Source of the DNA: Knoellia locipacati
GTDB lineage: Bacteria > Actinomycetota > Actinomycetes > Actinomycetales > Dermatophilaceae
Assembly: GCF_007992835.1 (NCBI RefSeq)
Contig: NZ_BKBA01000003.1
Coordinates: 434,001-498,000, forward strand
Reading direction: 5' to 3'
DNA: 64,000 nucleotides
Below, in pieces: positions 7,124 to 15,764 of this stretch (its first letter is position 1; each line of letters begins with the position of its first letter). The position numbers were made by a program, and so were the translations under genes. The notes beneath the pieces are model-generated. The model was not told the DNA's origin. It ran no database searches and saw only the letters and a program-made list of their open reading frames with translations.

Positions 7124-8557
7124 ATGCACGACGTCATCGCCCTGGGGGTCCTCGCCCTCGTCTTCCTCGTCGCGACGGTGCGGTCCATCAACATGGGCGC
7201 CCTCGCACTCGTGTCGGCGGCCGTCGTGGGCGTCACCGTCTTCGGTGTCGGCCCGGACGAGGTCGTCGGCGGCTTCCCCGCCTCGCTGTTCGTCATCCTC
7301 GTCGGCGTCACCTACCTCTTCGCCCTGGCCAAGAACAACGGCACGGTCGACTGGATGGTCCACGCCAGCGTGCGTGCCGTGCGCGGCCGTGTCGCCCTCG
7401 TCCCGTGGGCGATGTTCGGCATCTGCGCGGTCATCGCCGGCATCGGTGCGGCCACCCCTGCGACGGTCGCCATCGTGGCCCCGGTCGGCATGGGCTTCGC
7501 AGCGCGCTACCGGATCAGCCCCGTCCTCATGGGCATGGCCATCACGCTCGGCGCCACCGGTGGGTCGTTCTCGCCGATCGGCATCTTCGGAGCCATCACC
7601 AACGGCGTGGTCTCCGACAACGACCTCCCCGCCAACCCCGCCCTGCTCTTCGGGCTGTCGCTCGTGTCGTGCTTCGTCATCACGCTGCTCGCCTTCGTGC
7701 TCTTCGGCGGTCGCGAGCTCATGAGCCGCGGTCGTGACACCGAGGCGGAGGACGAGCTCGCGAGCACCGCCGTCGCGGCGAGCCGCACCGCCACGCGTGC
7801 GACCGTCACCGGGACCCCGGAGTCGGCCGTCGAGCGCGCCCGCACCGGCGGCGCCTCCGCCGACACCACCGCCTCGTCGACGTCCCCGGCCCCCACCTCG
7901 GCCTCCTCCGGCGTCACCGCCCGCGACGCCGAGGCCGCACCCGCCGACGACGACTCCCGCCTCAACCCCGAGCGCACCCTGACCCTCGTCGGTCTGGCAT
8001 TCCTCGCCGTCTCGGCGCTCCTGCTCAAGTTCGACGTCGGCTTCACCGCCCTCGGCGTCGCCGTCGTGCTCACCCTCGTCTTCCCGAACTCGGCCAAGGG
8101 CGCCGTCGACAAGATCGCCTGGGGCACCGTGCTCCTCGTCGGCGGCATCGTCACCTACGTCAGCCTCCTGCAGGACCAGGGCACCGTCGAGTGGCTCGGC
8201 GAGCAGGTCGCCGGAGTCGGCGCACCGCTCCTCGCGGCACTGCTCATCTGCCTCATCGGGGCCACCGTGTCGGCCTTCGCCTCGACCACCGGCATCCTCG
8301 GCGCACTCATCCCCCTCGCCGTCCCGTTCCTGCTCACCGGGCAGGTCGGGGCCATCGGGCTCGTCATCGCGCTCGCCATCTCCTCGTCCGTGGTCGACAT
8401 CAGCCCGTTCTCGACCAACGGCGCGCTCTGCGTCGCCAACGCCGAGGCCCGCGACCGCGACTCCGTCTTCCGCCAGCTCATGCGCTGGGGCATGAGCCTC
8501 GTCGTCGTCGCCCCGCTCGTGACGTGGACCGTCCTCGTCGTCCCGGGATGGCTGTGA
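7124..8557 (+). CDS. MatC-type dicarboxylate (probably malonate) transporter
   Basis: A 477-residue membrane transporter in two halves joined by a long low-complexity linker (about residues 205-285, rich in Ala/Thr/Ser). The N-terminal half (VVGVTYLFALAKNNGTVDWM; GATGGSFSPIGIFG) resembles the MatC N-terminal family, and the C-terminal half (SSSVVDISPFSTNGAL) is typical of the ion-transporter superfamily. It likely imports malonate or a similar dicarboxylate with a cation. A strong AAAGGAG ribosome binding site lies about 8 bases before the ATG. The following CoA-transferase gene overlaps its end, and the divergent GntR regulator probably controls it. Malonate is inferred from neighbours. Confidence 0.85.
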   Translation: MHDVIALGVLALVFLVATVRSINMGALALVSAAVVGVTVFGVGPDEVVGGFPASLFVILVGVTYLFALAKNNGTVDWMVHASVRAVRGRVALVPWAMFGICAVIAGIGAATPATVAIVAPVGMGFAARYRISPVLMGMAITLGATGGSFSPIGIFGAITNGVVSDNDLPANPALLFGLSLVSCFVITLLAFVLFGGRELMSRGRDTEAEDELASTAVAASRTATRATVTGTPESAVERARTGGASADTTASSTSPAPTSASSGVTARDAEAAPADDDSRLNPERTLTLVGLAFLAVSALLLKFDVGFTALGVAVVLTLVFPNSAKGAVDKIAWGTVLLVGGIVTYVSLLQDQGTVEWLGEQVAGVGAPLLAALLICLIGATVSAFASTTGILGALIPLAVPFLLTGQVGAIGLVIALAISSSVVDISPFSTNGALCVANAEARDRDSVFRQLMRWGMSLVVVAPLVTWTVLVVPGWL

Positions 8558-9744
8558 GCGCCGGGCCGCTGAGCGGCACCGTCGTCGTCGACCTCAGCCG
8601 CGCCCTCGCGGGTCCGCACGCCGGCCAGATGTTCGGTGACCTCGGGGCCCGGGTCATCAAGGTCGAGGCACCCGGCCACGGCGACGACACCCGCGGCTGG
8701 GGCCCGCCCTTCGTCAACGATGCGGGCCGCGCCTCCGGGTCGGCCGACGGGGTGTCGACCTACTTCCTCTCGTGCAACCGCAACAAGGAGTCGATCGCCC
8801 TCGACCTCAAGTCGGACACGGGCAGCGAGGTGCTCACCGCGCTGCTCGAGCGGGCCGACGTCCTCGTCGAGAACTTCCGGACCGGGGTGCTCGACCGGCT
8901 CGGCTTCTCGGCCGAGCGCCTGCTCGAGATCAACCCGCGTCTCGTCGTCCTGAGCATCACCGGGTTCGGGCACGACGGACCCGAGGGCGGTCGCGCCGGC
9001 TACGACCAGATCGCCCAGGGCGAGGCGGGTCTCATGTCGCTCACTGGCTCCTCCCCCGAGGACCCCCAGCGGGTCGGGGTGCCGATCGCCGACCTCCTCG
9101 CCGGCATGTGGGGGGCCTACGGCGTCCTCGCCGCCCTGCTCGAGCGCGAGCGCACGGGTCGCGGCCAGGTCGTGCGCACCTCGCTGCTCGCCGGGGTCGT
9201 CGGCATCCACGCCTTCCAGGGCACCCGTCAGACTGTCGCCCACGAGACCGGCCGGGCGCAGGGCAACCACCACCCGTCGATCGCGCCCTACGGCCTCTTC
9301 CGCTGCCGGGACGGCGCAGTGCAGATCGCGGTCGGCAGCGAGGGCCTGTGGCGACGCTTCTGCGACAGCTTCGGGCTCGACGCGCAGGCCCCCGGCCTGG
9401 CGAGCAACCCCGAGCGGGTGTCACGCCGGGACGACGTCATCGCGCTCGTCGAGGAGGCCTTCGCCCCCTACGACGCCGAGGACCTGCTCGCGCGACTGGC
9501 GCAGGCCGGCATACCGGCTGGCAAGGTCCGCACCCTCGACGAGGTCTACGCGTGGGACCAGGTGAGGTCCCAGGGACTGCTCGTCGACGTCGACCACGAC
9601 GCGCTCGGACCGGTCACCCTCCCCGGCCCACCGCTGCGGTTCTTCGACGGCGACGGCGCCGAGACCACCCGGACCGAGCACACCGCTCCCCCGGTCCTCG
9701 ACGCCGACAAGGCCTCGGTCCTCGCGTGGCTGGACCAGTCGTGA
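8548..9744 (+). CDS. Family III CoA transferase (CaiB/BaiF)
   Basis: About 398 residues. Moves CoA between carboxylic acids through a Glu/Asp-linked anhydride. Hallmarks: DLSRALAGPHAGQMFGDLGARVIKVE-type opening (only its pattern is given here), YDQIAQGEAGLMSLTG, and PIADLLAGMWG carrying the probable catalytic Asp. ATG 8548 overlaps the transporter gene by 10 bases; GTG 8554 would give the GTGA overlap common in this window. In context it most likely activates the acid imported by the MatC-type carrier, replacing the MatB ligase of rhizobial systems. The CoA donor is unknown. Confidence 0.9.
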   Translation: MAVSAGPLSGTVVVDLSRALAGPHAGQMFGDLGARVIKVEAPGHGDDTRGWGPPFVNDAGRASGSADGVSTYFLSCNRNKESIALDLKSDTGSEVLTALLERADVLVENFRTGVLDRLGFSAERLLEINPRLVVLSITGFGHDGPEGGRAGYDQIAQGEAGLMSLTGSSPEDPQRVGVPIADLLAGMWGAYGVLAALLERERTGRGQVVRTSLLAGVVGIHAFQGTRQTVAHETGRAQGNHHPSIAPYGLFRCRDGAVQIAVGSEGLWRRFCDSFGLDAQAPGLASNPERVSRRDDVIALVEEAFAPYDAEDLLARLAQAGIPAGKVRTLDEVYAWDQVRSQGLLVDVDHDALGPVTLPGPPLRFFDGDGAETTRTEHTAPPVLDADKASVLAWLDQS

Positions 9745-11255
9745 GCACGACGCGCCTCGGGGCCCACGACCTGCTCGCCCTCGTCCTCGACACCGGGTCG
9801 TACTCGTCGTGGGACGAGGAGCCCGTCGACGTCCGTCCCGGACCGGAGTATGCCGTCGCGCTGGCCTCCGCACGCGAGAAGTCGGGTGTCGACGAGGCCA
9901 TCATCACGGGCGAGGGCCTGCTGCGCGGTCGGCGCGTCGCCGTCGTCGCGGGTGAGTTCGCGTTCCTCGCGGGCAGCATCGGCGTCGCCGCCTCCGACCG
10001 GCTCACCCGCGCCGTCCGGCGAGCGACCGCCGAGGGGCTGCCCCTCCTGGCCGCGCCCGTGAGCGGCGGCACCCGTATGCAGGAGGGCACCGTCGCCTTC
10101 CTCCAGATGGTGCGGATCACGGCGGCCGTGACGGCGCACAAGGCCGCCGGCCTCCCCTACCTCGTCTACCTGCGCCACCCCACGACCGGAGGCGTCCTCG
10201 CCTCCTGGGGCTCGCTCGGGCACGTCACCGTGGCCGAGCCCGGAGCCCTCATCGGGTTCCTCGGACCCCGCGTCTACGAGGCGCTCCACGGCCGCCCCTT
10301 CCCCGAGGGCGTGCAGCGTGCCGAGAACCTCTTCGCCCACGGCATCGTCGACGCCGTCCTCGAACCCGAGCGTGTCGCGGACGTCCTCGACCGCGCGCTC
10401 ACCGTCCTCACTGCCTCCCGGACCCCGGCCGTCCCGAGCCTGCCCACCGACCTCGACTCCCTCGTCGAGAACGCGCCGGCCTGGGACTCCGTGGTGACGT
10501 CGCGACGCAAGGAGCGACCCGGCATACGCCGGCTTCTGCGCTATGCGGCCCGAGATGTGGTGCCGCTCAACGGAACTGGGGCCGGTGAGTCCGACCCCGG
10601 GCTCCTGTTGGCGCTCGCCCGGTTCGGCGAGGTCCCGTGCGTCGTCCTCGGCCAGGACCGCCGCGGCCAGACCGAGACCCGACCCATGGGTCCGGCGGCC
10701 CTGCGTGAGGCCCAGCGCGGCATGCGCCTCGCCCGCGAGCTGCACCTGCCGCTCGTCGCCGTCATCGACACCCCGGGCGCGGCCCTGTCGCAGGAGGCCG
10801 AGGAGGGCGGCATGGCCGGTGAGATCGCCCGCTGCCTCGCCGAGCTCGTCGAGCTCCGGGCGCCGACGCTGTCCGTGCTGCTCGGACCCGGCACCGGGGG
10901 CGGCGCCCTCGCGCTCGTCCCCGCCGACCGCACCGTCGCGGCAGAGCACGGGTGGCTCTCACCCCTGCCGCCCGAGGGTGCCTCGGCGATCGTCCACCGC
11001 GACGTGAGCCACGCCCCCGAGATGGCCCAGGCGCAGGGCGTGAGGTCCACCGACCTCCTCCGGGCCGGTCTCGTCGACCGGGTCGTGCCCGAGCTGCCCG
11101 ACGCCACGGTGGAGCCCGAGGCCTTCTGCCGGCGACTGGGCGCGGTGCTGCAGCACGAGCTCGCGACGCTGCTCGCCACCCCGGACGACGAGAGGCACGC
11201 AGCCCGGCTCGAGCGGTTCGCCGCGCTCGGGCAGGTGGCCGAGCCGGCGATCTAG
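9741..11255 (+). CDS. accD3: AccD3-like acyl-CoA carboxyltransferase (fused beta/alpha type)
   Basis: A 504-residue protein with two crotonase-like carboxyltransferase halves: an N-terminal half with SGGTRMQEGTVAFLQM and LRHPTTGGVLASWGSLGH, and a C-terminal half with GPGTGGGALALVPADR and PLPPEGASAIVHRD. No N-terminal Cys4 zinc finger is present. From memory it matches M. tuberculosis AccD3 (Rv0904c) closely along its length. No biotin carboxylase or biotin carrier gene is in the window. Behind a CoA transferase and a dicarboxylate carrier it could decarboxylate malonyl-CoA, working in reverse with a remote biotin carrier. GTG overlaps the previous stop (GTGA). Confidence 0.85.
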   Translation: MSTTRLGAHDLLALVLDTGSYSSWDEEPVDVRPGPEYAVALASAREKSGVDEAIITGEGLLRGRRVAVVAGEFAFLAGSIGVAASDRLTRAVRRATAEGLPLLAAPVSGGTRMQEGTVAFLQMVRITAAVTAHKAAGLPYLVYLRHPTTGGVLASWGSLGHVTVAEPGALIGFLGPRVYEALHGRPFPEGVQRAENLFAHGIVDAVLEPERVADVLDRALTVLTASRTPAVPSLPTDLDSLVENAPAWDSVVTSRRKERPGIRRLLRYAARDVVPLNGTGAGESDPGLLLALARFGEVPCVVLGQDRRGQTETRPMGPAALREAQRGMRLARELHLPLVAVIDTPGAALSQEAEEGGMAGEIARCLAELVELRAPTLSVLLGPGTGGGALALVPADRTVAAEHGWLSPLPPEGASAIVHRDVSHAPEMAQAQGVRSTDLLRAGLVDRVVPELPDATVEPEAFCRRLGAVLQHELATLLATPDDERHAARLERFAALGQVAEPAI

Positions 11256-11265
11256 GGCCTCGCGG

Positions 11266-12102
11266 TCAGGCGCCGAAGTCGTTGTTGGCGCGGCGCTGGT
11301 CCCGTGCGGTGTCGAGGTACTGCGTCACCGCGGCGCTGAGCCGCTTGAGCTCGGGGATGTAGCCACGCAGCTCGTCGGCGACCTCCGGCGGCGTCTGCGG
11401 CCACATCGCGAGGTCCTCGAGCTCGAGCCGCAGCGCCGCGATGGGCGTGCGCAGCTCGTGGGAGGCGTTGACCGCGAGCGACCGCTCACGCTCGACGAGC
11501 TCGTCGAGCCGCCCCGCGCCGCGTCGCAGCGCGTCACCGATGGCCTCGGCCTCGGGGACCGCGTAGTGCGGCACCTCGACGTCGAACCTGCCCTGACCGA
11601 TGTCGTCGGCCACCGTGGCCAGCTCGGCGAAGGGCCTCGACAGGCGCCGGGCGAGCACCGAGCCGACGAGCGCGGCGGCGATGAGCAGCGCGAGCGCCAG
11701 CAGCACCATCGGCAGCACGGCGTCCGAGACGCCCTCCTCGACGACGTCACCCGACCGCCACAGGGTGACCCGGCCGCCGCCGGGGACCTCGCGGCTCACC
11801 GAGATGTCGTCGGGTGACGGGCGCTGCGCCGCGGTGCCCGCACGGGTCACGGTGCCGCCGGGAGCGACGTACTCGATGCTCTCCGCCGAGTCGAGCAATG
11901 GCGCGAGGGACGCCTCCGTGACGGCTCCCCTGCTCGATGCCCGCTCGCCGATGACGACCGCGATGAGGTCCGCGGACCGCTCCGCCTTGCTCTGCTCGTT
12001 GACGTGGACGAGGTCCGCGACGGCGTACGCGCGAGGGATGCCGGACAGCGCGAGGACCGCGACCGTGAGGCCGACGAAGAGGGCGATGAGTCGCTCACGC
12101 AT
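11266..12102 (-). CDS. Sensor kinase-like protein lacking the ATPase domain
   Basis: A 278-residue membrane sensor: TM1 (about residues 4-25), an extracytoplasmic domain, TM2 (about 125-148), a HAMP region (RRLSRPFAELATVADDIGQG), and a dimerisation/phosphoacceptor helix with NASHELRTPIAAL carrying the conserved His. It then ends about 50 residues later at DQRRANNDFGA, with no N, G1 or G2 boxes. It therefore cannot bind ATP by the usual domain. The stop is 10 bases from the convergent accD3 stop and I see no remnant of the missing domain. Its ATG lies within the last 8 bases of the response-regulator gene. Confidence 0.88.
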   Translation of the reverse strand: MRERLIALFVGLTVAVLALSGIPRAYAVADLVHVNEQSKAERSADLIAVVIGERASSRGAVTEASLAPLLDSAESIEYVAPGGTVTRAGTAAQRPSPDDISVSREVPGGGRVTLWRSGDVVEEGVSDAVLPMVLLALALLIAAALVGSVLARRLSRPFAELATVADDIGQGRFDVEVPHYAVPEAEAIGDALRRGAGRLDELVERERSLAVNASHELRTPIAALRLELEDLAMWPQTPPEVADELRGYIPELKRLSAAVTQYLDTARDQRRANNDFGA

Positions 12103-12808
12103 CGGGGACGTCCTCGAGACGGAAGCCCACACCGCGCACGGTCGTGATCCGCGCCGGCGCGTGGGACTCCTCGAGCTTCTGGCGCAGTCGCCCGATGGTC
12201 GCATCGAGGGTCTTGGTCGAGCCGTACCAGTTCTCGTCCCAGATGTCGTTGATGAGCTGCTCGCGGCTGATGACGGCGCCACGCTTGGAGTCGAGCAGCG
12301 CGAGGACGTCGAACTCCTTCGACGTCACCTGGACCTCGGTGTCGCCGGCCCAGAGCCGACGCGCCTCGACGTCCACGCGGAACCCGCTCGGGGGGCTGAC
12401 CGGCTCGAGCGGTGCCATGGGCTGGGGGGTGGGCTGGGGGCCGATCCCGTTGCGGCGGAAGAGCGCCCGGACCCGGGCCAGCAGCACCGACAATCCAAAG
12501 GGCTTGGCGAGGTAGTCGTCGGCGCCGACGTCGAGACCCACGACGAGGTCGAGCTCGCCGTCACGGGCGGTGAGGATGATGATGCCGCCGCGGTAGCCGC
12601 TGTCGCGGATCGTGCGGCAGACGTCGAGCCCGTCGACGTCCGGGAGCCCCAGGTCGAGCAGGACGAGGTCGACGGCGGTGTCGCGCACGCGCTCGATGGC
12701 GACGAGCCCCTCGGCCACGCGCTCGACGGTGTAGCCCTCGCGCTCAAGCGTGCGCACGAGCGGAGCTGCGATCTTGTCGTCGTCCTCGACGACCAGCACG
12801 TGCGCCAT
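12095..12808 (-). CDS. OmpR-family response regulator
   Basis: A 237-residue regulator. The receiver domain (residues 1-115) has the acidic pair in VVEDDD, the phosphoacceptor Asp in VLLDLGLPD and the Lys in YLAKPF. A Pro-rich linker (PQPTPQPMAPLEP) leads to a winged-helix domain with KEFDVLALL and GSTKTLDATIGRLRQKL. All receiver residues look intact, in contrast to the truncated partner sensor encoded downstream. It lies in the same leftward run as the TasA/SipW genes, 2 bases after a small membrane-protein gene, and may bind the repeat array upstream of that operon. Confidence 0.92.
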   Translation of the reverse strand: MAHVLVVEDDDKIAAPLVRTLEREGYTVERVAEGLVAIERVRDTAVDLVLLDLGLPDVDGLDVCRTIRDSGYRGGIIILTARDGELDLVVGLDVGADDYLAKPFGLSVLLARVRALFRRNGIGPQPTPQPMAPLEPVSPPSGFRVDVEARRLWAGDTEVQVTSKEFDVLALLDSKRGAVISREQLINDIWDENWYGSTKTLDATIGRLRQKLEESHAPARITTVRGVGFRLEDVPDA

Positions 12809-12810
12809 GG

Positions 12811-13200
12811 TCACTGAGCATAGATGCGGGTCGAGAAGGCTCGCGCGCCGCGGTGGTGCGCCGCCCTGTCCAGCAGGACGAGCGTGGCGAGGCTGGCCAC
12901 GACCACGAGCAGGCCGCGGGGCGAGACGCCGGCGGCCGACGAGCCGGGAGGTCCGAGCACCATCTCGACGAGGGCGAGCACCCCGCTCACCGCCGCGAGG
13001 ATCACGGCGGTGAGGCGCGCCTCGAACCGCTGGCCGCGCAGGAGGCCGACGACGGAGTACGCGGCGGCGAGCGCCCCGATCGCGCCGGTCACGGCGACGG
13101 CAGGGTTCGATCCCTGGTGCGCGAGCCCCAGCAGGAGGAGCCCGAGGGCGGCGGTGCAGGCGGCTGCGCCGACCGAGCACCGGGTGATGTGGCAGGCCAT
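12811..13200 (-). CDS. Small membrane protein with four hydrophobic segments
   Basis: A 129-residue protein beginning MACHITRCSVGAA, with about four membrane-spanning stretches (ACTAALGLLLLGLAH; AVTGAIGALAAAYSVVGLL; a third near AVILAAVSGVLALVEMV; a fourth near LLVVVASLATLVLL) and a basic C-terminus. I recognise no family. Its ATG shares one base with the stop of the Ig-repeat protein gene and it ends 2 bases before the response-regulator start, so it is translationally tied into the TasA-like operon. It might modulate the two-component pair or the envelope protein; that is speculation. Confidence 0.7.
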   Translation of the reverse strand: MACHITRCSVGAAACTAALGLLLLGLAHQGSNPAVAVTGAIGALAAAYSVVGLLRGQRFEARLTAVILAAVSGVLALVEMVLGPPGSSAAGVSPRGLLVVVASLATLVLLDRAAHHRGARAFSTRIYAQ

Positions 13201-14972
13201 CAGAACTCCACGTCCATGGCGCCGGACTCGGTGACGGGCGCCGTCGAGCAGGCCCTGCCGTTGAGGTCGGTGACCGTGCCGGAGGGGTTCCACACCATCG
13301 CTCCCGGCTGGGTCACGGTGTTGAGAAGGCCGCCGCCTCCGGAGGTCCTGGCGCCCAGGACCACCGTGATCGTCGTGCGGGCGACGCCGCCCACCGTGGT
13401 GGTGCTCGCGGTCATGGTGCCGTCGAACTTCACCGGGTTCTTGGTGTAGCTCTGGATGAGATCGACCGACCCGAGGTTGACCGACCCTCCGCTGCGCGAG
13501 ATGGTCAGGCTCCTCCCGGTGACGTCCACGGAGACGGTCTGGTTGGCCCCGGTCCAGCCGCTCGTCACCGAGGCGAGGTTGAGCTGTGCGTTCCAGGTGA
13601 AGGTCATGCGGTCACCGGTCTCCAGCAGACCGGCCGTGGACCCGCCGTTGATGGCCTGGACGTCGACGCCGCGGAGCGGGTCGTTCTCCACGCGGGAGCC
13701 GGTGACGACGGCCGAGGTCGTCGTCGGGCCCGTGGCAGGGGTGAGGATCGCGCGGAAGTCGTAGGCGCCGTCGGCGACCTTGGTCGTGTCCCAGGGGCAG
13801 GCGTAGGGCGACGTGGTGTCGGTGCAGACGTCGGTCCAGGTGGAGCTGCCGGTGGTGGCGTACTGGATCCGCACGGAGGTGATGGGCGCGGTGGAGGTCG
13901 CGTTGGCCGCGAGGGAGACCGTGCCGGCGAGCACTGCACCGGGGTCCACCATCGACACCGAGGAGACGGTGTTGTCGACGACGCGGTTCGTCACCGACGC
14001 CGAGGTCGTGACGTTGCCGGCGACGTCGCGGGCCACGGCACGGAAGCTGTAGGTCCCGTCGGCCAGGGTCGCGGTGTCGAACGAGCACGAGTAGGGCGTG
14101 GCGGTGCGGGTGCACAGGACCTGCCACGTCGAGGACCCGGAGAGGGCATACTGGAGCGCCACCTGGTCGATGCCGGAGTGGGCGTCGGAGGCCGTGGCGG
14201 CGAAGGTCCGTATGCCGCGCAGCGGAGTCCCGGGGTCGGTCATCGTCACGGTGGGGCCGAGGTTGTCCACGGTGACGTTGGGGACGACGGCCGACGTGAA
14301 GGTGGAGCTCCCGGTCGTCGCGACCGCCCGCAGGTCGTAGGTGCCGTTGGCTGCACCGGTCGTCGTCCACGAGCACGAGTAGGGCGAGGAGAGGTTCGAG
14401 CAGAGCGGCGTCCAGGTGTTGGCGCCGGCGACGGATGACTGGATCTGCACGGTGTAGGTGAGGCCACCGGAGTTCTGGATGCTGGCCGAGAGCGGGACGG
14501 CGCCACGGACGAAGGATCCCGGTGACGCGAGCACCACGGCCGTCGTGTTCGCGACGCTCGTGCGGACCGAGGTCGACGTCGTGGAGTAGCCGGCGCGGTC
14601 GACCGCTCGGGCGCGGACGTCGTAGGTGCCGTCGGGGACCGAGGTGGTGTTCCAGGCACACGAGTACGGCGCCGTGGCGGTGGTGCACACCGTGGTCCAG
14701 CTGCCGGCGCCGGCCGCCCGCTGCTCGATCGTCACGTCGCGCACGCCGCTGTCGGCGTCGGAGGCGTTCGCCGTCAGGGTCACCGTGCCGACCACGGGGG
14801 TGGGGGGCGCGACCATGGTCACGACGGGCGGGGTCCAGTCCGAGGCGGCCTTGATGGTGACCGTGCTGGCGGTGGTTGTCGTGAAGGCGGCCGAGGAGAA
14901 GGTGGGGCCACTGAGACCGATCGCCGCCGCGAGCGCGAGGACGACGAGGGCGGCGGCGCGGCGGTCGAACAC
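13200..14972 (-). CDS. Secreted surface protein with Ig-like repeats
   Basis: A 590-residue protein. An N-terminal hydrophobic segment (VVLALAAAIGLSG) leads to SAAFTTTTAS, resembling SipW-type signal peptides. Four tandem Ig-like repeats of about 95 residues follow, each with a pattern like DSGVRDVTIEQRAAG, CTTATAPYSCAW and DGTYDVRARAVD and a conserved pair of cysteines. A C-terminal domain of about 150 residues starts near DPLRGVDVQAING. No LPXTG anchor is visible. GTG 14972 follows a GAGGGAG ribosome binding site. It lies between the sipW-type peptidase and the regulator genes, so it is probably processed by that peptidase and assembled outside the cell. Confidence 0.8.
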   Translation of the reverse strand: MFDRRAAALVVLALAAAIGLSGPTFSSAAFTTTTASTVTIKAASDWTPPVVTMVAPPTPVVGTVTLTANASDADSGVRDVTIEQRAAGAGSWTTVCTTATAPYSCAWNTTSVPDGTYDVRARAVDRAGYSTTSTSVRTSVANTTAVVLASPGSFVRGAVPLSASIQNSGGLTYTVQIQSSVAGANTWTPLCSNLSSPYSCSWTTTGAANGTYDLRAVATTGSSTFTSAVVPNVTVDNLGPTVTMTDPGTPLRGIRTFAATASDAHSGIDQVALQYALSGSSTWQVLCTRTATPYSCSFDTATLADGTYSFRAVARDVAGNVTTSASVTNRVVDNTVSSVSMVDPGAVLAGTVSLAANATSTAPITSVRIQYATTGSSTWTDVCTDTTSPYACPWDTTKVADGAYDFRAILTPATGPTTTSAVVTGSRVENDPLRGVDVQAINGGSTAGLLETGDRMTFTWNAQLNLASVTSGWTGANQTVSVDVTGRSLTISRSGGSVNLGSVDLIQSYTKNPVKFDGTMTASTTTVGGVARTTITVVLGARTSGGGGLLNTVTQPGAMVWNPSGTVTDLNGRACSTAPVTESGAMDVEF

Positions 14973-15100
14973 GGCTGCTCCCTCGTCGGTCGGTCGGGTG
15001 GAGAAGGTCTGGCGCACGCGTGCCGCGTGCTCAGGAGAAACGCTACGGAAGAGCGCTCCACGGGATGTCCACAGAACCTCCCCGGGCGGTCCCCGGTGTG

Positions 15101-15667
15101 CTACGTGGTGCGCGCGACTTCGCCGCGGCGGGACGACATCGACGAGCCGACGTTCTTGACGAGCTCGACCAGGGCCATGAGCGCGATGAGCGCGGCGGGC
15201 ACCCCAATGACGAGGATCCGGGTCTGGCGGTCGGCGAGCGCGATGAACAGGTAGCCCACCTTCGGCACCGAGAACTGGACGACCGGCTGCTCGGTCGAGA
15301 CGAGCGAGAACGTCCACGGGTCCACCGCGGGGTTCGCGTCACCCTTGGTGCGCAGGCGCGAGGCGCCGCGGTCGTCGGTGCCGAGCTCCACGATGCGGTG
15401 CGTCACGAGGTTCGGGACGCCGCTCGCGGCCGGCGGGAGGTAGGTGATGACGTCCCCCACCTGCAGGTCCTCGACCGGCACCCGCTTCTCGAAGGCGATC
15501 GAGCCCTTGGAGATCGACCCGGTCATCGAGCCGCCGGTGATGACGTAGCGCTCGTAGCCGAAGGCGGACGGAAGCAGGTATGCCGTGCAGGCGAGCGTGA
15601 CGACGATGAGGACGACGTTCGTGAGGATGGTCGCGAGACGTGACGTCGTCGTGGCGAGACGCTGCAT
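15101..15667 (-). CDS. sipW: Signal peptidase I, SipW/ER type (S26B)
   Basis: A 188-residue membrane peptidase. TM1 lies at about residues 12-34, followed by the catalytic-Ser motif GGSMTGSISKGS, then VGDVITYLPP and THRIVELG. The His in THRI replaces the bacterial-type Lys, the signature of archaeal/ER-type S26B peptidases such as B. subtilis SipW. A C-terminal TM (ILVIGVPAALIALMALVEL) follows. In Bacillus, SipW processes TasA and TapA; here it lies directly after a TasA-like gene and before a secreted Ig-repeat gene, a matching arrangement. Two hairpins in the 97-base gap upstream may lower its expression relative to the TasA-like gene. Confidence 0.9.
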   Translation of the reverse strand: MQRLATTTSRLATILTNVVLIVVTLACTAYLLPSAFGYERYVITGGSMTGSISKGSIAFEKRVPVEDLQVGDVITYLPPAASGVPNLVTHRIVELGTDDRGASRLRTKGDANPAVDPWTFSLVSTEQPVVQFSVPKVGYLFIALADRQTRILVIGVPAALIALMALVELVKNVGSSMSSRRGEVARTT

Positions 15668-15705
15668 GGTGGGCTCCTACCGTGTCCGAGTGGCTGTCCT
15701 GACTC

Positions 15706-15760
15706 CGGCTCGCCACCGGGGTGGCGAGCCGTGACGGGGGCGCCGTGGCGACGCCCCCGT
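15706..15760 (-). terminator. Two tandem hairpins between the tasA-like and sipW-type genes
   Basis: Hairpin 1: CGGCTCGCCACC (15706-15717) with its exact complement at 15720-15731. Hairpin 2: ACGGGGGCG (15734-15742) with CGCCCCCGT (15752-15760). No T-run, so likely partial terminators or mRNA-stabilising structures at the 3' end of the tasA-like message. Confidence 0.6.
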
Positions 15761-15764
15761 GGCG

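Noticed and set aside
8548-9744. Formyl-CoA transferase (oxalate metabolism) for the CaiB/BaiF protein.
   Set aside because: No oxalyl-CoA decarboxylase or formate/oxalate antiporter is nearby; the MatC-type carrier and AccD3-like gene favour a malonate-type substrate.
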